From contig CACZRJ010000220.1 in assembly GCA_902783535.1 (NCBI GenBank), positions 1 through 5,296 of the forward strand: a stretch of 5,296 nucleotides of DNA, read 5' to 3'. Origin of the DNA: an uncultured Ruminococcus sp. Its GTDB lineage: Bacteria; Bacillota; Clostridia; Oscillospirales; CAG-382. A program made the translations under genes and the position numbers. The notes under the pieces are model-generated. The model made no database searches. It was not told where the DNA came from and saw only the letters and a program-made list of their open reading frames with translations. Shown in pieces: positions 1-5,296 of this stretch. Position 1 is the stretch's first letter; each line of letters starts with the position of its first letter.

Positions 1-750
1 CTGCCGCTGCTGAACGGGGACAGCGAACTGAACGTGACGGGAAACATGCTTTCCGCGCCCTACGTCGCCATGACGGAGAGGACGCTCAGGGAAAGCGGGA
101 TCATATTCGAAAAAAACAACGGCGCATATTTCATTCCGGGAAATCAGTCCTTCCATAGCCCTGCGGAAATGACTGCCGAACCGGACTGGTCCGGCGCCGC
201 CGCGATGCTCTGCATGGGCGCGTTCTCGGAGACCGGGATCGGATGCGGATCCCTCCCGGAACGGAGCGCGCAGGGCGACAAAGCCGTTCTCGACGTCCTC
301 CGCGCCTTCGGCGCGAAAGTCGTCAGACACGGCGACGAAGTGACCGTCTCCCGCGGACGTCTGTCAGGGCAAGCCGTCGACGCGTCCCAGATCCCGGACC
401 TTGTCCCCGTGATCGCGGCGCTCGCCGCGGGCGCCAACGGAAAAACGGTGATCCGGAACGCCTCCAGGCTCCGGCTGAAGGAAACGGACCGGCTGAAGAC
501 GGTTACGGACGCGCTGAACGCGCTCGGCGCGGACGTCAGGGAAACGGAGGACGGACTGGCCATCCGCGGACAGAATCGGATCAGAGGCGGAAAAACGTCT
601 TCTTTCGGCGACCACCGCATCGCAATGGCCTGCGCGGTCGCGTCGCAGTTTTCGATCTCTCCCGTGCTGATCGAAAACGAATCCTGCGTAAGCAAATCGT
701 TCCCGTCCTTCTGGGAGCAGTTCAACCGACTGGAGGTCGTTCGTCGATGA
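1..750 (+). CDS. aroA: 3-phosphoshikimate 1-carboxyvinyltransferase (EPSP synthase), 3' part
   Basis: Cytoplasmic enzyme of the shikimate pathway that transfers the enolpyruvyl group of PEP to shikimate-3-phosphate, giving EPSP. The frame is open from base 1, so the gene begins upstream; 249 codons are visible of a family usually about 420-430 residues long. The visible start reads LPLLNGDSELNVTG followed by SAPYVAMT, the usual mid-protein segment. Further family landmarks (visible codon numbers) are AEPDWSGAA near 59-67, IPD with the catalytic Asp at 133, LKETDRL near 159-165, DHRIAM at 204-209, and SKSFPSFW near the C-terminus. The N-terminal half, with the first PEP/glyphosate-site loop, is outside the window, so the class of EPSP synthase cannot be judged. 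The stop codon overlaps the aroC start (ATGA), indicating translational coupling. No frameshift or missing key residue was seen. The identification is secure. Confidence 0.96.
   Translation: MPLLNGDSELNVTGNMLSAPYVAMTERTLRESGIIFEKNNGAYFIPGNQSFHSPAEMTAEPDWSGAAAMLCMGAFSETGIGCGSLPERSAQGDKAVLDVLRAFGAKVVRHGDEVTVSRGRLSGQAVDASQIPDLVPVIAALAAGANGKTVIRNASRLRLKETDRLKTVTDALNALGADVRETEDGLAIRGQNRIRGGKTSSFGDHRIAMACAVASQFSISPVLIENESCVSKSFPSFWEQFNRLEVVRR
732..736 (+). promoter_or_regulatory. Ribosome binding site of aroC
   Basis: GGAGG lies inside the last codons of aroA, 10 nt before the ATG at 747. It fixes the aroC start at the ATGA overlap rather than at any upstream in-frame codon within aroA. Confidence 0.8.
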
Positions 751-1808
751 GCATTTACGGAGAAACGTTGCGTCTTTCGATCTTCGGCGCGTCGCATGCC
801 GAATTTGTCGGCATGACGCTCGAAGGCCTTCCTTCCGGGGAGGAGATCGACCTTGCGGAACTGCAGGCGTTCATGGACCGGAGGGCGCCCGGAAGAAACG
901 AATACTCGACACCCAGAAACGAAGCGGACGTTCCGGAATTCCTGTCCGGACTCGACGGAAACGTCATCCGGGGGCCGTCCCTGACGGCCGTCGTACGGAA
1001 CACGGACGCGCGTCCGTCGGCGTACGCGGACATCCGCAATATCCCGCGGCCGGGACACGCGGACTATCCCGCGTATGTGAAATACGGAAAATTCGTGTCC
1101 GGCGGAGGACAGTTCTCCGGGCGCATGACCGCGGCCCTGTGCGTGGCCGGCGGCGTCTGCGTCCAGCTTCTGAAGAAGCGCGGGATCAATATTTACGCCC
1201 GCATCCGGTCCATCGGACCGGTCTCCGACAGCGACGAATGGCGTCTGCCCATGGAAAACGGATTCCCGACGTCCGACCCGGACGCCGGAAAAAGAATGAT
1301 CGAATGGATCCTCGACCGGAAAGCGGAAGGCGACTCCTGCGGCGGGATCATCGAATGCATGATCGCCGGCGTTCCCGCCGGAACGGGAGGACCGGTCTTC
1401 GGCGGACTGGAGAACAGGATCTCCGCGGCCGTCTTCGGGATCCCCGCCGTCAAGGGAATCGAGTTCGGCGACGGATTCGCGCTCGCTCAAATGAAAGGCA
1501 GCGAAAGCAACGACGCCTTCGTCGTCCGCGGAAACAGAGTCGAAACCGAAACCAACCGCTGCGGAGGCATCCTCGGAGGACTCGCGACGGGCATGCCGAT
1601 CCTCTTCCGGGTTTCCGTGAAGCCCACGCCTTCCGTCGCGAAGCCGCAGAAGAGCGTGGACCTGGAGACCATGAAGGAAACGGAGATCCGCGTCGGCGGA
1701 CGGCACGACCCCTGCGTCGTGCCGAGAGCAGTCCCCTGCGTGGAAGCGGCCGCCGCGGTCGCGGTCCTCGACGCGATCCTGACCGACGGAAAGGACGGAG
1801 AAATATAA
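747..1808 (+). CDS. aroC: Chorismate synthase
   Basis: Catalyses the last shikimate-pathway step, anti-1,4-elimination of phosphate from EPSP to give chorismate, using reduced FMN. The 353-residue product has the normal family length. Visible landmarks are the N-terminal motif FGASH with His17 and RPGHADY with His104, matching the two catalytic histidines known in the family. Further on are VSGGGQFSGR (about 117-126), IPAVKGIEFGDGF (232-244), SNDAF (254-258), TNRCGGILGG (269-278), KPTPS (292-296) and GRHDPC (318-323). The first signature is usually GESHG; here it reads GASHA, a change outside the catalytic His. The frame stays open far upstream inside aroA, but the GGAGG site and the family N-terminus (MSIYG, then LRLSIFG) support the ATG at 747. 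It overlaps aroA by 4 nt and the next gene by 1 nt, so it is mid-operon. Whether it needs an external flavin reductase (monofunctional type) cannot be seen here, though this is usual in bacteria. Confidence 0.97.
   Translation: MSIYGETLRLSIFGASHAEFVGMTLEGLPSGEEIDLAELQAFMDRRAPGRNEYSTPRNEADVPEFLSGLDGNVIRGPSLTAVVRNTDARPSAYADIRNIPRPGHADYPAYVKYGKFVSGGGQFSGRMTAALCVAGGVCVQLLKKRGINIYARIRSIGPVSDSDEWRLPMENGFPTSDPDAGKRMIEWILDRKAEGDSCGGIIECMIAGVPAGTGGPVFGGLENRISAAVFGIPAVKGIEFGDGFALAQMKGSESNDAFVVRGNRVETETNRCGGILGGLATGMPILFRVSVKPTPSVAKPQKSVDLETMKETEIRVGGRHDPCVVPRAVPCVEAAAAVAVLDAILTDGKDGEI
1797..1800 (+). promoter_or_regulatory. Ribosome binding site of the chorismate mutase-dehydroquinase gene
   Basis: GGAG, within AAGGACGGAG at the end of aroC, lies 7 nt before the ATG at 1808. 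That ATG shares its A with the aroC stop (TAATG), which suggests termination-reinitiation coupling. The site decides the start, since the same frame is open for more than 200 further codons upstream inside aroC. Confidence 0.75.
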
Positions 1809-2566
1809 TGGAAAAGAAAATACAGACGGAAACCAGTTCCCGCTCCGTCGCCGACGTCCGGAAGGAGATCGACGCCATCGACAGACAGATCGCGGAGCTC
1901 GTCGAGAAAAGGATGCGCCGCACGGACGAGATCGGCGAAATCAAGGCGGAAAAAGGACTTCCCGTGTTCGATCCGGCCAGAGAAGACGCCGTTCTGGAGG
2001 CATTGACTTCATCCGTTTCGCCTGACGTCCGGCAGGATCTGACCGCGCTCTACCGACTGCTGTTCGCCAGAAGCAGAGTGCGCCAGTCCGAACTGCGCGC
2101 CGGGTCCGGAGAGAACAGTCTTAGCGTCCTCGTCCTGAACGGACCGAACCTGGACATGCTCGGCATCCGCGAGCCGGAACTGTACGGAAACAGAGATTAC
2201 GCGTCCCTCGTCGAATTCATCGGACAGGCGGCGAAAGAGGAAAACATCCTCGTGTCCTGCGTCCAGTCCAACAGCGAGCCGGAACTGATCGACCGGATCC
2301 ACGCGTCGATGGGACGGTACGACGGCATCGTCTTCAATCCCGCGGCCTACACGCACACGAGCGTCGCGCTGCTGGACGCATTGAAGGCGGTCGGGCTCCC
2401 ATGCGTGGAAGTCCATCTGACGGACGTGTCGTCGCGCGAACCTTTCCGCGCCGTCAGCTATGTGCGCCAGGCATGCATCGCATGCGTTACTGGCGAAGGA
2501 TTCGAAGGCTACCGGAAGGCCCTGAAGATCCTGAAGGAGCATCTGCTGCCTTCCGAAAACAAGTAA
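1808..2566 (+). CDS. aroQ: Bifunctional fusion: AroQ-class chorismate mutase + type II 3-dehydroquinate dehydratase
   Basis: A 252-residue protein with two complete enzyme domains. Residues about 14-95 form an all-helical AroQ-class chorismate mutase (chorismate to prephenate). Aligning by eye to the E. coli P-protein mutase places its active-site residues at R18, R35, K46, D55, R58, E59, S89 and Q93, all conserved. Residues about 105-248 form a type II dehydroquinase (3-dehydroquinate to 3-dehydroshikimate). NGPN (N114), R121 and Y126 of REPELYG, N177 and H183 of NPAAYTH, H203 of EVHL, R210 and R214 match the M. tuberculosis catalytic set at constant spacing. The linker is only about 10 residues (around LRAGSGENS). 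It contains no in-frame ATG, GTG or TTG; the nearest upstream candidate is GTG at 2078 (V91), inside the mutase active-site helix and without a clear Shine-Dalgarno. One frame spans both domains, so a sequencing frameshift is not needed to explain the fusion. It is the third gene of the aro operon. Activity of both domains is inferred from residues only. Confidence 0.94.
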   Translation: MEKKIQTETSSRSVADVRKEIDAIDRQIAELVEKRMRRTDEIGEIKAEKGLPVFDPAREDAVLEALTSSVSPDVRQDLTALYRLLFARSRVRQSELRAGSGENSLSVLVLNGPNLDMLGIREPELYGNRDYASLVEFIGQAAKEENILVSCVQSNSEPELIDRIHASMGRYDGIVFNPAAYTHTSVALLDALKAVGLPCVEVHLTDVSSREPFRAVSYVRQACIACVTGEGFEGYRKALKILKEHLLPSENK

Positions 2567-2657
2567 GAAAAAAGCAGGAAAAGAAAGGGATCCGAAGAAA
2601 GCCGGATCATCCGGCCCCAAAACATCGAAAAAATATTTTTAGAAGGAGAACCGCGCA
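2567..2657 (+). other. Intergenic leader between the aro genes and trpB2, with a small palindrome
   Basis: 91 nt, purine-rich and A-rich compared with the flanking genes. GCCGGATCATCCGGC at 2601-2615 is a perfect inverted repeat that could form a 6-bp hairpin with a 3-nt loop. An upstream GATCCG (2589-2594) can instead pair with CGGATC (2603-2608), so two folds exclude each other. No T-run directly follows, so this is not a normal intrinsic terminator. No leader peptide with Trp codons, and no T-box was recognised. Read-through from the aro genes into trpB2 is plausible but not proven. Confidence 0.45.
2643..2648 (+). promoter_or_regulatory. Ribosome binding site of trpB2
   Basis: AAGGAG, 9 nt before the ATG at 2658, is a near-consensus Shine-Dalgarno. 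It lies in an A-rich, likely unstructured stretch and supports strong independent initiation. Confidence 0.85.
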
Positions 2658-4034
2658 ATGAAAAAAGACACTCAGATCCCCTACAAGATCTATCTGACCG
2701 AAGAAGAGCTCCCGACCGCGTGGTACAATCTGCGCAGCGCGATGAAAACGAAACCGGCGCCGCTCCTCAATCCCGGCACCGGAGCCCCGCTCGCGTTCGA
2801 GGAACTCCGTCCCGTATTCTGCGACGAGCTGATCAAGCAGGAACTCGACAACGAGACCGAGTACTTCCCGATCCCCGAAGAAGTCTTCAGCTTCTACAAG
2901 ATGTACCGTCCCTCGCCGCTCGTCCGCGCATATTTCCTCGAGAAAGCGCTGGGCACGCCCGCCGAGATCTACTACAAGTTCGAAGGCAACAACACCAGCG
3001 GATCCCACAAACTGAATTCCGCGATCGCGCAGGCATATTACGCGAAAAAGCAGGGCCTGAAAGGCGTCACGACGGAAACCGGCGCCGGCCAGTGGGGCAC
3101 CGCCCTCTCCATGGCATGCTCGTATTTCGACCTCGACTGCAGAGTCTACATGGTCAAGGTCTCCTACGAGCAGAAGCCCTTCCGCCGCGAAGTCATGCGG
3201 ACCTACGGCGCGAACGTCACGCCTTCCCCTTCCGAATCCACACAGATCGGCCGTAAGATCCTGGAAGAGTATCCCGGAACGACCGGAAGTTTAGGCTGCG
3301 CCATTTCCGAAGCCGTGGAAGCGGCCGCTTCCCGCCCGGGCTACCGCTACGTGCTCGGCAGCGTTCTGAACATGGTCCTGCTGCACCAGAGCATCATCGG
3401 GCTGGAGACCGAGAAGGCGCTTGAGAAGTACGGCATCAAGCCGGACATCATCATCGGCTGCGCCGGCGGCGGATCCAACCTCGGCGGTCTGATCGCCCCG
3501 TTCATGCGCGACAAGATCCTCGGCAAGTCAAATGTGCGGATCATCGCAGTCGAGCCCGCGTCCTGCCCCAGCCTGACGCGCGGTAAATACGCCTACGACT
3601 TCGCGGACACCGGCAAGGTCTGTCCGCTCGCGAAAATGTACACGCTCGGCAGCGGATTCATTCCGTCTCCGAACCACGCCGGCGGTCTCCGCTATCACGG
3701 CATGAGCTCGATCCTGTCCGAACTTTACGACGAGGGGCTCATGGAAGCCAGGTCCGTCATCCAGACAGACGTCTTCGCCGCGGCCGAAAAATTTGCCCGC
3801 GTGGAAGGCATCCTGCCTGCGCCCGAAAGCGCGCACGCGATCAAGGCGGCGATCGACGAAGCGGAAAAATGCAAGGAGACCGGAGAAAAGAAGACGATCG
3901 TCTTCGGCCTGACCGGCACCGGCTACTTTGATCTGGTTGCCTATCAAAGATACCACGACAACGACATGTCCGACTATATCCCGACCGACGAAGATCTGGA
4001 GCGCGGTTTCGCGTCTCTTCCGAAACTCGGCTGA
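2658..4034 (+). CDS. trpB: Tryptophan synthase beta chain, TrpB2 type (PLP-dependent)
   Basis: Cytoplasmic PLP enzyme of fold type II that joins indole and L-serine to give L-tryptophan. The product has 458 residues, the length of the TrpB2 subfamily, against about 400 for classical TrpB1. Visible landmarks are MYRPSPLVRA (82-91), the PLP lysine K118 in GSHKLNSA, the catalytic Glu E140 in TETGAGQWG, the cofactor phosphate loop GGGSN (270-274), the TrpB2-type stretch HAGGLRYHGM (340-349), and a C-terminal GLTGTGYFD (417-425). The long N-terminal extension before the substrate region (LPTAWYNL) is also typical of TrpB2. All key residues are present. It follows the aro genes after 91 nt and ends before a strong terminator. 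No trpA or other trp gene is visible, so it may work alone as an indole-salvage enzyme or with a TrpA encoded elsewhere; the sequence here cannot settle this. Confidence 0.95.
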   Translation: MKKDTQIPYKIYLTEEELPTAWYNLRSAMKTKPAPLLNPGTGAPLAFEELRPVFCDELIKQELDNETEYFPIPEEVFSFYKMYRPSPLVRAYFLEKALGTPAEIYYKFEGNNTSGSHKLNSAIAQAYYAKKQGLKGVTTETGAGQWGTALSMACSYFDLDCRVYMVKVSYEQKPFRREVMRTYGANVTPSPSESTQIGRKILEEYPGTTGSLGCAISEAVEAAASRPGYRYVLGSVLNMVLLHQSIIGLETEKALEKYGIKPDIIIGCAGGGSNLGGLIAPFMRDKILGKSNVRIIAVEPASCPSLTRGKYAYDFADTGKVCPLAKMYTLGSGFIPSPNHAGGLRYHGMSSILSELYDEGLMEARSVIQTDVFAAAEKFARVEGILPAPESAHAIKAAIDEAEKCKETGEKKTIVFGLTGTGYFDLVAYQRYHDNDMSDYIPTDEDLERGFASLPKLG

Positions 4035-4064
4035 TCTCACCGGGAAACGGACGCGAACGACAGG

Positions 4065-4092
4065 CCGGAAACGCGAAAGCGCGTCCTTCCGG
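4065..4092 (+). other. Hairpin in the 3' untranslated region of trpB2
   Basis: CCGGAA (4065-4070) pairs with TTCCGG (4087-4092). Directly inside, ACGCG (4071-4075) pairs with CGCGT (4080-4084) around an AAAG loop, leaving a 2-nt CC bulge on the 3' side. No T-run follows, so it is not itself a terminator. It may act as a 3'-end stabiliser upstream of the terminator. Function is inferred from pairing alone. Confidence 0.45.
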
Positions 4093-4111
4093 ACAACCCG
4101 ACCAACAAAAC

Positions 4112-4151
4112 CACCGGGGCTGCGGCAATGCGGTCCCGGTGCTTTTTGTTT
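4112..4151 (+). terminator. Intrinsic terminator between convergent genes, probably bidirectional
   Basis: CACCGGGGCTGC (4112-4123) pairs with GCGGTCCCGGTG (4130-4141) in a 12-bp stem with two G-U pairs and a 6-nt GGCAAT loop. TTTTTGTTT (4143-4151) follows one base later. It lies 77 nt after the trpB2 stop. On the minus strand the same hairpin (with A-C mismatches in place of the two G-U pairs) is followed by GTTTTGTT (complement of 4104-4111), so it may also end the oppositely oriented flavoprotein transcript, whose stop codon is at 4183-4181. The 29 nt between the T-run and that stop include a further weak inverted repeat, CGTTTT/AAAACG (4161-4176). Confidence 0.85.
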
Positions 4152-4180
4152 CAGTCAGAACGTTTTTCGGAAAACGCCCG

Positions 4181-5296
4181 CTATTTCTCCGACAGATATC
4201 TGTGGATGGACTCCGCTGCTTTCTTTCCGGCGCCCATCGCGGAGATCACGGTCGCTGCGCCGGTCACGGCGTCGCCGCCGGCATAAACGCCTTCGCGGGA
4301 CGTCAGGCCGTCTTCCGTGACGACGATCCCGCCGCGCCTGTTCACTTCCAGGCCTTCCGTCGTCTGCTTGATCAGCGGATTGGGGGACGTGCCGATCGCG
4401 ACGATCATGGTGTCCGCGTCCAGAACGAATTCGCTGTCCTTGACCGGCACCGGTCTGCGGCGACCGCTCTCGTCCGGTTCGCCGAGTTCCATTTTGACGC
4501 ACTTCACGCCCGTGACCCAGCCGTTCCGCGGGTCTCTCGGGTCGTCCGGATTGCTGTATCCGAGGATCTCGACGGGATTGCACAGGAGTCTGAAAATGAC
4601 GCCTTCCTCCTCCGCGTGCTCCACCTCCTCTTTCCTGGCGGGCAGTTCCTCCATGGAACGTCTGTAAACGATCGTGACGCTCTCGGCGCCCAGACGCAAT
4701 GCCGTCCGCGCAGCGTCCATCGCGACGTTTCCGCCGCCGGTCACGACGACCTTTCCGCCCTTCTGGATGGGCGTGCTCGCGTCGTCCCGGAAGGCCTTCA
4801 TCAGATTGTTGCGGGTCAGGAACTCGTTCGCGGAATACACGCCTTTCAGGGATTCGCCGGGAATGTTCATGAAGTTCGGCAGCCCCGCGCCGGAACCGAT
4901 GAAAACCGCTTCGAATCCGTCTTCGAACAGCTCGTCGACGGTCAGCGTCTTGCCGATGATGACGTTCGTCTTCATCTCCACGCCGAGCGCGCACAGGGTC
5001 TCCACTTCTTTCGCGACGATCCTTTTCGGGAGCCGGAATTCCGGGATCCCGTAGGCGAGCACGCCGCCAGCGGTGTGCAGCGCTTCGAAGACCGTGACCG
5101 CGTATCCTTTTTTCGCGAGATCTCCCGCGCAGGTCAGGCCGGACGGTCCGGCGCCGACGACGGCGACCCGGTGTCCGTTCGGTTCGGGTTTCACTGTGAC
5201 CGCGTTCCCGTTCTCATTGTGCCTGTCCGCGGCAAACCGTTCCAGACGGCCGATCCCGACCGGCTCCATGGTCCTGCCGAGCGTGCATTTGCTTTC
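4181..5296 (-). CDS. gltA: NADPH-dependent glutamate synthase small-subunit-like flavoprotein (GltA/NfnB family), 5' end missing
   Basis: FAD- and NAD(P)-binding oxidoreductase of the glutamate synthase beta-subunit family. Members pass electrons from NADPH to glutamate synthase, or serve as the large subunit of the NfnAB transhydrogenase or sulfide dehydrogenase. The frame runs off the window end: 371 residues are visible of a usual ~460, and the missing part would be most of the N-terminal iron-sulfur domain. The ATG at 5269 is not the true start, because the nine codons before it (ESKCTLGRT) match the family, including one cluster Cys. Seen in order are EPVGIGRLERF, the FAD motif VVGAGPSG (visible residues about 46-53), GGVLAYGIPEFRLPK, a second Rossmann motif VTGGGNVAMD (about 185-194), YRRS with arginines typical of NADPH binding (about 211-214), and the C-terminal AGGD (about 339-342). 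It converges on trpB2 and is a separate unit. Which partner it uses cannot be decided without the upstream gene. Confidence 0.93.
   Translation of the reverse strand, partial: ESKCTLGRTMEPVGIGRLERFAADRHNENGNAVTVKPEPNGHRVAVVGAGPSGLTCAGDLAKKGYAVTVFEALHTAGGVLAYGIPEFRLPKRIVAKEVETLCALGVEMKTNVIIGKTLTVDELFEDGFEAVFIGSGAGLPNFMNIPGESLKGVYSANEFLTRNNLMKAFRDDASTPIQKGGKVVVTGGGNVAMDAARTALRLGAESVTIVYRRSMEELPARKEEVEHAEEEGVIFRLLCNPVEILGYSNPDDPRDPRNGWVTGVKCVKMELGEPDESGRRRPVPVKDSEFVLDADTMIVAIGTSPNPLIKQTTEGLEVNRRGGIVVTEDGLTSREGVYAGGDAVTGAATVISAMGAGKKAAESIHRYLSEK

Noticed and set aside
243..746. In-frame upstream extension of aroC into aroA, which would add 168 residues
   Set aside because: The extension is Arg-rich with no homology, overlaps the real aroA frame, and the chorismate synthase N-terminus and GGAGG site both fit the ATG at 747.
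747..830. The GASHA motif in place of GESHG as a sign of an inactive chorismate synthase
   Set aside because: The catalytic His17 is kept and all later motifs are intact. As far as I recall, variants at the neighbouring positions occur in chorismate synthases of clostridial relatives.
144..1706. Long minus-strand open frame of 520 codons antisense to aroA and aroC
   Set aside because: It lies opposite two confidently identified genes. Its product is low-complexity and Arg/Ser/Asp-rich with no recognisable domain, as expected from the reverse frame of GC-rich codons.
1139..1807. In-frame upstream extension of the fusion gene, which would add 223 residues
   Set aside because: It is an Arg-rich out-of-frame reading of aroC. 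The TAATG overlap with a Shine-Dalgarno marks the true start at 1808.
2009..2620. Minus-strand open frame of 203 codons opposite the dehydroquinase domain
   Set aside because: It is antisense to a gene whose catalytic residues are all conserved, and no domain, start context or neighbouring gene supports it.
2624..2640. AT-rich stretch with TATTTT as a promoter -10 for trpB2
   Set aside because: Transcription from it would start at or inside the Shine-Dalgarno at 2643-2648, and there is no credible -35 at the right distance. It fits a ribosome-binding-site enhancer better.
4155..4994. Second minus-strand frame of 279 codons within the GltA-like gene
   Set aside because: It is an Arg/Gly-rich frame-shifted reading of the true gltA frame, which carries the FAD and NADPH motifs without interruption.

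Overview
The window is a GC-rich (roughly 60 % by eye) stretch of bacterial chromosome with ordinary housekeeping metabolism. The protein style points to a clostridial-type member of the Bacillota, probably a gut or anaerobe lineage such as the Oscillospiraceae or relatives. Pointers are the chorismate synthase sequence type, a TrpB2-type tryptophan synthase beta chain, a GltA/NfnB-type NADPH-dependent oxidoreductase, and strong AGGAG-like ribosome binding sites. This placement is inference from protein character; there is no rRNA or other marker gene.

Layout. Positions 1-2566 hold three tightly packed plus-strand genes of aromatic amino acid synthesis: the 3' part of aroA (EPSP synthase, 1-750), aroC (chorismate synthase, 747-1808), and a two-domain protein (1808-2566) that fuses an AroQ-class chorismate mutase to a type II 3-dehydroquinate dehydratase. 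The genes overlap by 4 nt and 1 nt, so they are very likely one translationally coupled operon. After a 91-nt gap with a small palindrome comes a TrpB2-type tryptophan synthase beta chain (2658-4034) with its own strong ribosome binding site. A 146-nt convergent intergenic region (4035-4180) carries a hairpin and a strong intrinsic terminator with T-rich tails on both strands. On the minus strand, 4181-5296 is most of a glutamate synthase small-subunit-like flavoprotein whose 5' end lies beyond the window.

How the genes work together. AroA makes EPSP from shikimate-3-phosphate and PEP, and AroC converts EPSP to chorismate. The fusion protein's mutase domain pulls chorismate towards prephenate (Phe/Tyr), while its dehydratase domain works four steps earlier, turning 3-dehydroquinate into 3-dehydroshikimate. 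TrpB2 uses indole and serine to make tryptophan, the other branch from chorismate. The minus-strand flavoprotein belongs to nitrogen or redox metabolism and is a separate transcription unit.

The most noteworthy item is the chorismate mutase-dehydroquinase fusion, in which every catalytic residue expected of both families can be located. No mobile element, CRISPR array, RNA gene or clearly novel system was seen.
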